Assembly (NCBI RefSeq): GCF_008831285.2
Contig: NC_045145.1
Span: 1,426,001 to 1,490,000, forward strand
Direction: 5' to 3'
Source: Nymphaea colorata
Lineage: Eukaryota; Streptophyta; Magnoliopsida; Nymphaeales; Nymphaeaceae
DNA length: 64,000 nucleotides
Below are positions 1-9,720 of this stretch, one piece after another. The notes under the pieces were generated by a model that worked only from the letters and a program-made list of their open reading frames with translations, did no database searches and was not told the origin of the DNA. How positions within the stretch are numbered: position 1 is the stretch's first letter; each line of letters opens with the position of its first letter. A program made the translations under genes and the position numbers.

Positions 1-226
1 GAGGTACCTAGAGCTTCAATACTTCCCCAATCTGAAGTCTCTGTTGGACATTACTACCCACCAAAATGAAAATGATGCAGTAGCAACAACATGTCCCACG
101 GATGCAAACGAACAGATCACCTGCCTCTCGAAGCTCGAAAAGCTGGTAATTTACTTTTGTCCAGCACTCCATCTGCCACAGGAACTCAGGGACCATCTTG
201 GGGAAAGGTTATCCATCCTAGGCTAA
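1..226 (+). pseudogene. NLR-0: 3' end of a CNL resistance gene (LRR tail), cut by window edge
   Basis: An open frame runs from base 2 to a TAA at 224-226. It encodes the last LRR units of a CNL: a motif LRYLELQYFPNLKSL-type unit, then a Cys-containing unit (VIYFCPALHLP) and the C-terminal end ERLSILG. The same tail ends NLR-C (32674) and, in changed form, NLR-B (36741). In plant CNLs this region is the C-terminal ligand-sensing and autoinhibitory LRR. The upstream part lies outside the window, so whether this copy is intact cannot be judged. It belongs to the left arm of an inverted duplication whose partner is NLR-B, and NLR-1 follows it in the same orientation. Family assignment is secure; the pseudogene label is an inference from its partner, which is broken. 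Confidence 0.8.
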
Positions 227-625
227 AGTGGTTGAGGTGCTATCATGTTACAGAACCTTTTCTGTTTCGTTGGCTGAAGCCTTCAGTATTTACATATGTC
301 CTGCACTTGATCTGCTGCAGGAATTAAGATGCCATCTTGGAGGAAAGGTAACAATTATCCGATATGTTTTAGTGTTTAAAATCTGTGACAGATTGTAACT
401 ATATTTTTTTTTGTCTAGTATGAATCTTTTGCATTTCGTCCGCTCTTTTTTTCTCTCCGTTGTTTGATTTAGGTCTTGTACATTTTTTATGTCATGTTTT
501 CCTTCTGCAAAAGTAGAGTGAATCACTAAAAATCAATAGATTGCAACTGCTTTCAGCAAACAAGATAGAAGCCAATAGGACTTGGTCATGTTGGTGAAAT
601 CGCCTTCTTCTAGAAGCTTCAATGG
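227..625 (+). other. NLR-0/NLR-1 spacer with LRR-like tail remnant
   Basis: After the NLR-0 stop, bases 270-345 still resemble a decayed extra LRR tail: a CPALDLLQELRCHLG-like reading parallels the CPALHLPQELRDHLG end of the gene. The same spacer is found at 32550-32673 and 36337-36740. The rest is AT-rich intergenic sequence that must hold any NLR-1 promoter; no convincing TATA box was recognised. Confidence 0.6.
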
Positions 626-673
626 TTTAGGGTTTAGGGTTTAGGGTTTAGGTTTAGGGTTTAGGGTTTAGGG
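626..673 (+). repeat. Interstitial telomere-type array (TTTAGGG), 7 units
   Basis: Seven TTTAGGG units, one missing a single G, end 9 bp before the NLR-1 ATG. The inverted partner has five perfect units. Short arrays like this (telo-boxes, AAACCCTAA) occur in plant 5' regions, and longer interstitial arrays can mark repaired breaks. Which applies here is not known. Confidence 0.95.
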
Positions 674-682
674 TTGCTGGAG

Positions 683-2743
683 ATGGGGGCACTAATAGCC
701 GATCTTGTGCAAACAGCCATTTCTACTACAACCAATTTGTTGAAAGAGACGAAAGACTACATCTTGAATGCCAAAGATGATCTGAAGAAGCTCCAAAGGA
801 TCCTGAAAATCTTCCAAAAGGCCATCAAGGATGCTGATCGAGTCCTTTTTCAGCACGGAGTGTGACAGAGAACTAGGGTTTGAGCTCAAGGATGTTCTTT
901 ATGATGCCGAGGACATCATCGAAGGATATCGAAGCAAAATTGAGGCCAGCAAGAGGGATCAGGTACAGAACCGGTCTTTGACCATAGCGCTCTCTTCCTA
1001 TTACGATGGTGTTTCTTTTCATTACCAACTTGGTACAAAATCAAGAAAATCAATGAAAGGCTTGATAAAATGAATAAATATTGGGACATGGTGGATAGGC
1101 TCAAAACAACACCAAAGGGGGTGGTAAGGACCCTGTTCATGGTGAACACGTCAACCGCAAAGAGGCAACCCATCACATAGGTGTACTACTGCCCATAGGC
1201 AGGGAGAATGATAAAAAGGTGTTAGTAGAAATTCTCTCGTCGAATGACTTTTGTAGTAAGACTGAGAAGGGTGGTGCTTCTATTATCTCCATTGTTGGAT
1301 AGGGAGGGATCGGTAAAACGACTCTTGCAAACATGGTATTTAATGAAATTGAACAACAGTTCGGGGAACGCAGGTGGTGGGTTTGTGTTTCGAAAAGGCC
1401 AAACCATAAGGATTTGGTGCGGCAGATACTTAGGGAAGTGTGCAAGAGTTCTGGAGAAAACACTGATTGTTCCTTGACTGACTTATGCAAACAATTACTG
1501 AACGAACTCTCAAAGTAAAAAATTTTGTTGGTCCTAGAAGATGTATGGGAAATAAAATGGTGGGAGGAAGAGATAGGGGGAACATTGATGGTGGGTGCAA
1601 TGGGGAGAAAAATTTTGATTACCAGTAGAAATCGGAGGGGATGGGTGATTTTTATATGCATGAATTACAAGAATTTATTTTCCACCAAAGTTGGTACTTG
1701 TTTCTGAAGGAGGACAGAAGAAGATTCAGTGATGCATAAGATCAAATTTATTGGAGAGGGAATAGTAAAGAAGTGTGGTGGGTTGCCACTTGTGATTCAG
1801 ATCGTGGGGTCCATGATCCGCACCAAGAAAATGAGTAGGGAGGACTGGAAGTCCGTCGTGGATAGTAAGATATGGGAATGGAAGACTCCTGCATCCTCAT
1901 CATCATCCACTGAAATAGGTGGCGATATTCTTCCTGGTCTCATGCTGAGCTACGATAACTTGCCATATTATTTGAAGAGTTGTTTTGTGTATTGCTGCAT
2001 TTATACAAAGGCATGCAATACATTGATCATGCAATGGGTGGCACACTGATTGATTGAGGTTGGCATAGATGTTAAAGCGACAACAAACCAATACATTGAA
2101 GATTTGATAAGGTGGTGTTTGATTGAAGAAATTGATTAGAAGAGCATCAAATTGCATGACATTTTGCATGACCTTGCCTTATATATAGGTGGAAGGGAAT
2201 ATGGCCATAACTCTACTACTGACCACACCCGCCATTTGTCATTACTTGGTTTACACGATGTAGAGGCACACAAGCATAATACCTTGGAAACAGCAAATAA
2301 GGTGTTCACATTGTTGGCTGATTCCAATTCTTACTTGCAGGTTTATATTGAACACTTGACTAATTTCAAGTGGTTGAGGGTGTTGTCATTGAGGGGATGT
2401 GAAATGGATGAGCTGCTAAAGTCCATTGAATACCTTTCACTTGTAAAATATCTCAATCTAAGCAATTCTAAGTGAGACAGTTGCCCAGTTCAATCTGCAG
2501 ACTTTGTAACTTGCAAACACTGGATTTAAATTATAGCAAAATTGAAGAGTTGCCCAAGGAAATGGGTGAACTCTGCAACTTGAGGTTTCTTGGGCTGACA
2601 TGGGAATTGAAATTTATAGCGGAAGGCTTGGGGAAGCTTACCAATTTACGGACCTTGCATAGATTTGTGGTATGCAATGACAAAGGGGACACAAAGGGAT
2701 GCGATATTAGGGAACTAAAAGTCTTGAACAAACTATAGGGGGA
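683..2743 (+). pseudogene. NLR-1: CC-NB-ARC-LRR resistance gene, multiply broken and 3'-truncated
   Basis: The ATG at 683 starts a coiled-coil N-terminus (Rx-N type; ETKDYILNAKDDLKKLQ helix) that hits a TGA at 863; the domain continues in another frame to about 1073. The NB-ARC follows: a P-loop reading VG-stop-GGIGKTTLA with TAG at 1300-1302, a second stop TAA at 1516-1518 before kinase-2 (ILLVLEDVWE), RNBS-B disrupted by a 10-bp deletion near 1627, GLPL near 1783, RNBS-D near 1980 missing its PKDYE part, stops near 2048 and 2138, and LHDILHDLA in place of MHD near 2152. The first LRRs are frameshifted near 2473. Coding similarity stops at 2743 where unrelated DNA joins. CNLs are cytosolic NTP-switch immune receptors; this copy cannot make one. 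It is nearly identical to NLR-C. Confidence 0.9.
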
Positions 2744-3640
2744 ATCTTTTAGGGAGGAAAGAGAATCATCTATACTGACATGTCATATGAGTATATATTC
2801 GCTTTGCAATGGGAGGAAAATTTAATATTACTCACATAGTTGATTTCTTCAAGAACAATTCCTCCCTCTTCTAATTCCAATTCAACCGCGGATTTTGGAT
2901 TGAAATCCAATGCTACCTGCACACAGATTCTGCAAGCCCCATCTTGACATCGATGAGTATGGATGTCATCTTCCATCGGTTCTCCCTAAGGTGCTCTGTT
3001 AATAGCTTGGAAATTGCATTGATTCCATCAAAATATTGGCAAATTAGGAACCCCTAATCCAGATTGGTACTCCCATATTCTGCTCAATCGATAAGGAGCA
3101 TCTTGGATCCCATCTGCTGGCAACCATGACTCTTCAACCCAGTTTCCATTCTCTCCTTCTAAAACTACCCTGAGTTCGTCCTCACTGAACCCTTCCAAAC
3201 CAGTCATTTCTTTGCTAGTTTTCATTCCATCCAAACTCCAGAAAATTGGTTTTTTAATGGAGGAGAAGGAATCAAACCTGATGAGGAGTCACGGTTCTCC
3301 CCTTCAATTCTTTTTGTTATCAATTGAAATCTCCTGCTCTATCTACTCGTCACCCATGAGCTGGTTGTCTTCAAGTTACTCCGCAATTGCTGGTCTCCTG
3401 TAAATCAATCTCTGCATTCCAATCATTCTGGGTCTAATGTTCCTTTTCAACTTCCATCTGCCTATGGAGAAACCGAAACTTGTTATCCCCCAATTCTGGT
3501 TCTGCTTTTGATCTGGGTCTCTCCTTTGTTAATTCCTTAGCTCTCCTGACATCATGATAATCTTCAATTCCTTCCACCCATCTTTCTTTGCCACACCCTC
3601 TTGAGAAGAAACCACCAATTGATCAACTCTACACCGACTT
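2744..3640 (-). mobile_element. Non-LTR (LINE) ORF1-like remnant, copy 1
   Basis: Minus-strand reading gives fragments such as VPNLPIF, then MEDDIH...GACRICVQVALDF, then ELELEEGGIVLEEINYV. This layout resembles the DUF4283/ORF1 module of plant L1-type LINEs (pattern W-x-R-x-P-x-L-P then RICVE-like strand). Frameshifts break it. About 350 bp (2780-3130) is repeated at 3645-3990. Immediately upstream (2744) it is fused to the broken end of NLR-1. The LINE assignment rests on pattern recognition only. Confidence 0.5.
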
Positions 3641-4020
3641 GTAATATGAGTATATATTCGTTTTTCAATGGGAGGAAAATTTAATGTTATTCACATAGTT
3701 GATTTCTTGAAGAACAATTCCTTCCTCTTCCAATTCCAATTCAATCATGGATTTTGGATTGAAATCCAATGCTACCTGAACACTGATTCTGCAAGCCCCA
3801 TTCTTGACATCGATTGAGTATGGATGTCATCTTCCATCGGTTCTCCCATAGTGCTCTGGCAATAGATTGGAAAGTGCATCGATTCCATAAAATTACTGGC
3901 AAATTAGGAATCCTAATCCAGATTGGCACTCCCATATTCTCCTCAATCTATAAGAAGCATCTTGGATCCCATCTGCTGCCAAACATCACTCTTCCACCCA
4001 GTTTCCATTCTACTCTATGG
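3641..4020 (-). mobile_element. Non-LTR (LINE) ORF1-like remnant, copy 2
   Basis: A second copy of the 2780-3130 sequence, roughly 90% similar by eye. The minus strand reads GVPIWIRIPNLPVILWNRC then a frameshifted RWKMTSIL / GLQNQCSGSIGFQ. The WIRIPNLP motif is the best single clue to a DUF4283-type ORF1 protein. It is a direct repeat of copy 1 about 865 bp away, so either two insertions or a local duplication. Confidence 0.5.
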
Positions 4021-4998
4021 AAATTTAACAGTTCAACCAAGTATTTGGTTAAGCATACTACCTAATTTAGAAATGGTTTCACAGTTATGCTGGAACTTTT
4101 GAATTCATGAAAGAACTTGGAAATTAATTTGAGGCAAGTAATCACCACCAAATTTCTCAAAACAGAAATAAAAGAAATGCTATGTGTCATTTGATTGTGT
4201 TACTTGTTAGTCAAAAGCATAATTTATGTTGCACGAACAGCTTGCTGGGATTAGGCCCCCTACATTTGTTAAGCAAAATCAATCTGCACAATGGAGAAAG
4301 ATCAGCAGAGCTGCAATTCATGCTGACATACAGGGTGATGTTCACCAAGAGTTTACTCAACCCTTCAAAAGCACACAAAAGAAAGCAAACTAAAACCCAC
4401 AGATACATGTTAGCAGTTAAAATGCACAAAAAGAGAGCTTATTTTCTACGTAAGACTCAAGAAGCCGAAAGGCATATTATTTGACATTCATTTCTTTTGC
4501 GAGTTATAGCATAACCAGTACTCAAATATTTAATTTACAAGAAAAATAAGATCAAAATCACACAATTGATCCACTTGTAAAGCTATATTCGGGACGAGTC
4601 AAAATTGAGCTCGTTCAGCTTGGCTTGAGCACGAGTTTAGCTATACAAGGTCCGCTTGAACTCCATTTGATAGACCAAGCCACAGCTCGAGCATGACTCA
4701 TTTAAGTTCGTTTCCCATTTGACCTGATTTCTTTTCTTGGTTTGAAGTTTGAAAAAATTCAAAAGAATGCCTAGATAAATGGCTTACTCAAGTTCAATCA
4801 AATCAATTTTGTGAAACTCGAACTTGACTTGTTTACAATCGCGAGTTTTGAGTTAACCTTGAGCTTAACAGAGCAAATTCGAGTTGAGCTTGAGTTGGCT
4901 CAACTCGTTTTACAGCTCTATCCACATGACACACACAATTGGACTCGTCCCATGTTTATAATGGAGAAACATGTCAGTTGGAGTGGGGAAGCTTCAAC
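4021..4998. other. Gene-free stretch with degenerate CTCGAG/GAGCTCG-rich repeat
   Basis: No supported gene. Bases 4590-4920 are a degenerate repeat rich in GAGCTCG, ACTCGAAC and CTTGAGC words, similar in style to 30640-30840. Such sequence is usually decayed transposon DNA in plants. Short open frames here have no recognisable content. Confidence 0.5.
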
Positions 4999-6060
4999 CT
5001 AAGGATGTCAATATGTCTCATTTGAATTGAATGTCCAAGCCAATTGCTCCAAAAACATTTGGATGAAGAAAAGAAATTTACTAATCAACTAAAAAATCAC
5101 ATAGGATTTGAAATTAAGAAATGACATCCGATCAGATTTAGATTCATATATGCATAAATATATGAACAGATTCAGATTTAGTTATATTCAGTCGAATTCA
5201 GTGCAGATTCAAATATACAAAAATATCCGATCAGATCCAGATGGGACTTAGGTTTAAATAAAAATTCTATATTCAATGCTCCTACAGTTTGTAAATCAGC
5301 CAGACTCAGTTCAAAATATGGATTCAGATTCAAATTCATATATGAATATAAAAATAGGATTCAGGTTGGATTTTGATTGTGACATCTGATTTCAGATTCA
5401 GATTAGGATGAAAAAGATGGATTTAGATCTGATTCAAATTATGAAATCTGATTTTGGATTCAGTTTTGGATGAGGAAAAAAAATCAGATTCAGATTGTGG
5501 AATCTGATTTCGGATTCAAATTTGGATATAACTTTTTTTAAATTCGTATCCAAACTCGAACCTGAGTATATAAGTATCCATCATCATCACCAACAGCTCA
5601 TTCCAAGCAGCAGGTCTTTCAGTTGCAGTACCATTGCTTTCTTTAAGAAGATGGCCTTCAATGACGTCTGAGATTGGAACGAGAAGTACTTCGGCCCCCA
5701 CTTGCCTTTCTTTCTTTTTATGTCTAAAGCAATGTTCTTTGCAAGTGGGGATGTCAATGGATTGGACTTAAATTGGGTATACTCTTCACCATATCCTTTT
5801 CTTTAGGTATTCACATACTGGTATTCAAATTCAGATTTTAATAGAATGGAGAGATATCATGTCTGAATCTGAATTCAAGATCTGGTTTCACAATCCGAAT
5901 CTGAATTTTGAACTGTATCTAGAAGATTTTCAAAAGGTAAGAGCATTGGATATGAGTAATTACTGAAAACTAAATCAGATCTGAATCCATATCCGATCTG
6001 ATACTTATATATGTCAGAGTCTGAATCTGAATCCACTCGGGTTATTTTTTAAATCCCAAG
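4999..6060. repeat. GATTCAGATT-rich repeats starting with GGATGTCAAT ends
   Basis: Degenerate GATTCAGATT/GAATCTGAAT words fill the region. Two element-like starts, GGATGTCAATATG at 5003 and GGGATGTCAATGG at 5748, match the terminal word of the better-preserved element at 23972-24590. No transposase is visible. Likely a non-autonomous DNA-transposon family; exact ends are unclear here. Confidence 0.5.
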
Positions 6061-6169
6061 TGATCTATTTCTTAATCACAGATTAATTTTTTTCCCATAT
6101 CTGTTTTTTTTTTTTTTTGGAACGGTTCAATTGGACATGCGATCATGATGGAATCTTTCCAGCACGGCT
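6061..6169. other. Left junction of the direct segmental duplication, with poly-T tract
   Basis: A run of about 15 T (6105-6119) is followed by 50 bp of sequence not found in NLR-B. At 6170 similarity to NLR-B (37611) begins abruptly within an LRR codon run. This is the left breakpoint of the duplicated block. Confidence 0.6.
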
Positions 6170-7019
6170 TAGCCTATCACATCTCCGCACCATCAATGAC
6201 TTGAGGGCAGGGATGTCATGTAAATGCTCTAGGCCGTCACAATAACTCAACTCCAATGACTCCAAGGCAGGCATGTTAACAAGAGCCTTTAGGCTATCAC
6301 ATGCCCATACCATCAACGACTTGAGAGCAGGCATGTGCTGAGGCAATTGCTCCAGGCTGTCACAAAGTGCCACGTCCAACCACTTGAGTGCAAGCATGTC
6401 ATGAGGTAATTGCTCTAGGCTGCAGCATTACTCCACCTTCAACAACTCCAAGGCAGGTGTGCTAACTATTTCACATAGTGCTGGGCAATTGATGACATTT
6501 AGTACTTTCAACGAGGTAATGCTTATTAGTTTTTCCCATAAATGGCATCTTTCCAGCTTTAGTGAATGTAGCTTGGTATGCTCTGTATTCAAATGCCAAA
6601 CTCGCATCTTTCCTTTATAATCGCCTATCTCCAAGCACTCCTGCCCAAGTGGAGGTTCCAATGCCTCCAGTGCACCACTCTGTTCGTCATTACTCTGTCC
6701 AGAAGTACCACTCTGTTCAGAAACACCTCCAGTAATTCCAAAGTAGAATTCCAAACTAATTATGACATGCTTCTCCTTAAACAATTGTGCATTTCTTGCA
6801 CAATCAATTGCTTTTCTTGTCCCCCCCCCCAACCCTTGTATTGACAATTCCCCCTGTAGTTTGTTCAAGTCTTTTAGTTCCCTAATATCGCATCCCTTTG
6901 TGTCCCCTTTGTCATCGCATTCCACAAATCTATGCAAGGTCCGTAAATTGGTAAGCTTCCCCAAGCAGTCCGCTATAAATTTCAATTCCCATGTCCATTT
7001 CAGCCCAAGATACCTCAAC

Positions 7020-7655
7020 TGGATTATTGATTATTGGTCCATGTCCGGCTCAAAAGAGTAAAAGCTTGTTTATTTTGTCGTCTATTGGCTGGGCACCGCA
7101 GGTAATTTATTTATGCAGTGGGGCATGGGTTTGTCGTAGTGGGTCCAGTATAACTCTGTCCGGATCCTCCACTTGTAAGTGGGACCCGAATCCCAAAATC
7201 CTTGCGATGTCAGTGGAGGAGTAAAATACATACATGTTCCAAAATTTATACTAAAATAAGGTTATCCATTACAAGATAAAATACCAAAATATTTCTGAAC
7301 AAAAATGACCACCTGGGGAAATAAGATAAAAAAACTAAAGATTCCACATATATGCATGTGTAAAAATGTACTCATACCATGCACACATTCATGTGTTCAT
7401 CCACATTGATGCAATATCATGCAGTTCATAATCACATTGCATTGAACCAATCCTGGGGCACAATCAACTTCTTAACTATCAGACATATGAAGCTGCTCAC
7501 ACACCAATTTAACAACCATGCCCACAATGTATGCCACAGGAAGACAGTATTGCAACTCACCAAACGTGTCGACAAACCTTCTGAGCAAACGTCAACAATG
7601 ACTGATTTTGCATGGATAATAGAGACAATTTGGGTATGTTTCTATTTATACTCTA
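7020..7655. other. ~640-bp foreign segment replacing the first LRRs of NLR-A
   Basis: In NLR-1 the sequence from FKWLRVL to LRFLGL is about 210 bp of LRR. In NLR-A the reading stops at NFKW and unrelated DNA follows to 7020, where RYLGLKW resumes. Both ends lie at TTGAGG-like words, which suggests a deletion between short repeats with insertion. NLR-B has the same segment (38445-39105). No ends typical of a known transposon were seen. The right (gene-sense 3') edge reads ATCCAG/TTGAGG, which could act as a splice acceptor, but no matching GT donor is obvious. Confidence 0.6.
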
Positions 7656-8652
7656 TTTTTTCATTGTTTCCACTTGAAATTGGTCAAGCAGGTATTATGC
7701 TTGTGTGCGTCTGCATCGTGTACACCAAGTAATGACAGATGGCGGGTGTGCTCAGTAGTAGAGGCATGGCCATATTCTCTTCCACCTATATATAAGGCAA
7801 GGTCATGCAAAATGTCATGCAATTTGATGCTCTTCAAATCAATTTCTTCAATCAAACACCGTCTTATCAAATCTTCAATGTATTGGTTTGTTGTTGCTTC
7901 AACATCTATGCCAACCTCAATCAATCCGTGTGCCACCCATTGCATGATCAATGTCTCCCTTTCAATCTCATAATCCTTTGGATAAGTGCAGCAATACACA
8001 AAACAAGTCTTCAAATAACATGGCAAGTCATCGTAGCTCAGCATGAGACCAGGAAGAATATCGCCACCTATTTCAGTGGACGATGATGAGGCTGCAGCAG
8101 TCTTCCATTCCCATATCTTACTTTCCACGACGGACTTCCAGTCCTCCCTACTAATTTTCTTGGTGCACATCATGGTCCCCACCATCTTAATCACAAGTGG
8201 CAACCCACCACACTTCTTTACTATTCCCTCTCCAACAAATTTGATCTTATGCATCACCGAATCTTCTTCTGCTTGGCCTTCTCTTAAAACCCACTGTAGA
8301 AACAAGTACCAACTTTGGTGGAAACTAAATTCTTGTAATTCATGCATATAAAAAGCACCCATCCCCTCCGACACATATTTCTTTCTACTGGTAATCAAAA
8401 TTTTGCTCCCCATAGCACCCACCATCAATGTTCCCCCTATCTCTTCCTCCCACCATTTTATTTCCCATACATCTTCTAGGACCAACAAAATTTTTTCCTT
8501 TGAGAGCTCGTTCAGTAATTGTGTGCATAAGTCAGTCAAGGAACAATCAGTGTTTTCTCCATAACTCTTGCACACTTCCGTTAGTATCTGCCGCACCAAA
8601 TCCTTATGGTTTGGCCTTTCCGAAACACAAACCCACCACCTGCGTTCCACGA

Positions 8653-8796
8653 ACTGTTGTTCAACTTCATTAAATACCATGTTTGCGAGAGTCATTTTAC
8701 CGATTCCTCCCTTTCCAACAATGGACTGTTGTTCAACTTCATTAAATACCATGTTTGCGAGAGTCATTTTACCGATTCCTCCCTTTCCAACAATGG
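8653..8796 (-). repeat. Perfect in-frame tandem duplication of the P-loop (72 bp x 2)
   Basis: Bases 8653-8724 and 8725-8796 appear identical. Each encodes 24 residues from SIVGKGG through NEVEQQ, so the NB-ARC frame carries two complete Walker A motifs with frame preserved. NLR-B, NLR-C and NLR-1 have one copy, so this arose after the segmental duplication, or is an assembly artefact. Confidence 0.95.
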
Positions 8797-9024
8797 AGAT
8801 AATAGAAGCACCACCCTTCTCAGTCTTACAACAAAAGTCATTCGACGAGAGCATTTCTACTAACACCTTTGTATCATTCTCCCTGCCTATGGGCAGTTGT
8901 ACACCTATGTGATGGGTTGCCTCTTTGGAGTTAACATGTTCACCATGAACAGGGTCCTTACCTATGTCACCAGGGTACGGCAACCCTGGTGACGCACCCG
9001 CACCCTATTGTTTTCATAATAGGG

Positions 9025-9337
9025 CGTAAGTTTCATGAGGTTCACAGCAGCCTTGCCGTCGGTGCGGCAGCCTCTCAGAGGTTCTTGATAGACCAAATAA
9101 TGGGGAGCAGCATGGCACAGTAGCAGATGACATCAACGAGTAGGAAAACCAGCTTCCATGTGATCCAGTCCTGTGTGAACGGCCCGGTCTCATCGAGGAC
9201 AATGTGTGCTATGTCGGCAACAACTTGGAGAGGGATCACGATCATCAGGACCTTCTTCTCCCTATCCTGAAGGCAGGGTTTGAGGAAGGACCAGTAAGTG
9301 CCAATGAGGACGATGAGGGTGAGGACAGTGCCCTTAT
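9025..9337 (-). pseudogene. Captured exon of a lung-seven-transmembrane-receptor (LUSTR/GPR107-like) gene, copy A
   Basis: The minus strand reads TVLTLIVLIGTYWSFLKP, LQDREKKVLMIVIPLQV, FLLVDVICCC and PIIWSIKNL in segments, hallmarks of the transmembrane core of plant LUSTR proteins (Golgi/endosome seven-TM family). Reading starts directly after CTGCAG, a plausible intron acceptor, so genomic rather than cDNA capture is suggested. In this copy the ATG after the acceptor is AAG, and frameshifts near 9080-9120 break the final part. Only about 100 codons are present. Family recognition is from memory of conserved segments, not from a search. Confidence 0.65.
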
Positions 9338-9339
9338 CT

Positions 9340-9720
9340 GCAGATCCGCAAACCGGCAGTTAGGTTTGACGAAGCCGAGAAATTCCTTCACTCTTGATCG
9401 AAATCTTGATGCCAATGCAACCGATATCAATTGCCGATGGAAAAACGGCATCGGTTCGGTCACAGATAGGAAGGAACAGAGACAGAGAGGGAAAGGGCAA
9501 AGACGAGAGGCAGATTTCGCGAGGAGTGGTTTCGACCCTTTTCCCCTCTTTTATCTCGCTCTCTCTCTCTTTCGACTTTCCCCTTTTCCCACTTCTACCA
9601 ATGACCGACGACGGAAGGAACCATCGAGGCGACGCTACGACCGGCGCATTGGGAAAGGCATGCTTTTGGGTATGGATTCGAGTGTTTTGGGTATGGATTC
9701 GAGTGCAACGGCCTTTCCAT
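9340..9720 (-). other. Second captured-looking fragment inside the transposon (CT-rich 5'-UTR-like)
   Basis: On the minus strand a CT-rich leader precedes an ATG near 9463 and a short reading MPFFHRQLISVALASRFR, ending at the CTGCAG junction. The GC-rich, leader-like composition differs from the surrounding AT-rich DNA. It could be the first exon of another gene captured by the element. The product is not recognised. A 19-bp unit, GGGTATGGATTCGAGTG-type, is tandemly doubled near 9666-9705. Confidence 0.35.

Larger units (their letters stand above)
1..2743. repeat. Left arm of a ~2.7 kb inverted duplication (partner 34218-36960)
   Basis: Base 1 aligns with base 36960 in reverse complement and the match continues to base 2743 / 34218, where it stops abruptly just after the ACTATAGGGGGAAT sequence. 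The two arms look about 98-99% identical by eye. Visible differences are a TTTAGGG copy-number change, a 10-bp deletion in NLR-1 near 1627, and scattered substitutions. The left arm probably continues beyond the window. Confidence 0.9.

Noticed and set aside
1173-1661. 162-codon minus-strand frame opposite the NLR-1 NB-ARC
   Set aside because: Antisense shadow of conserved NB-ARC codons; the same shadow occurs opposite the other NLR copies.
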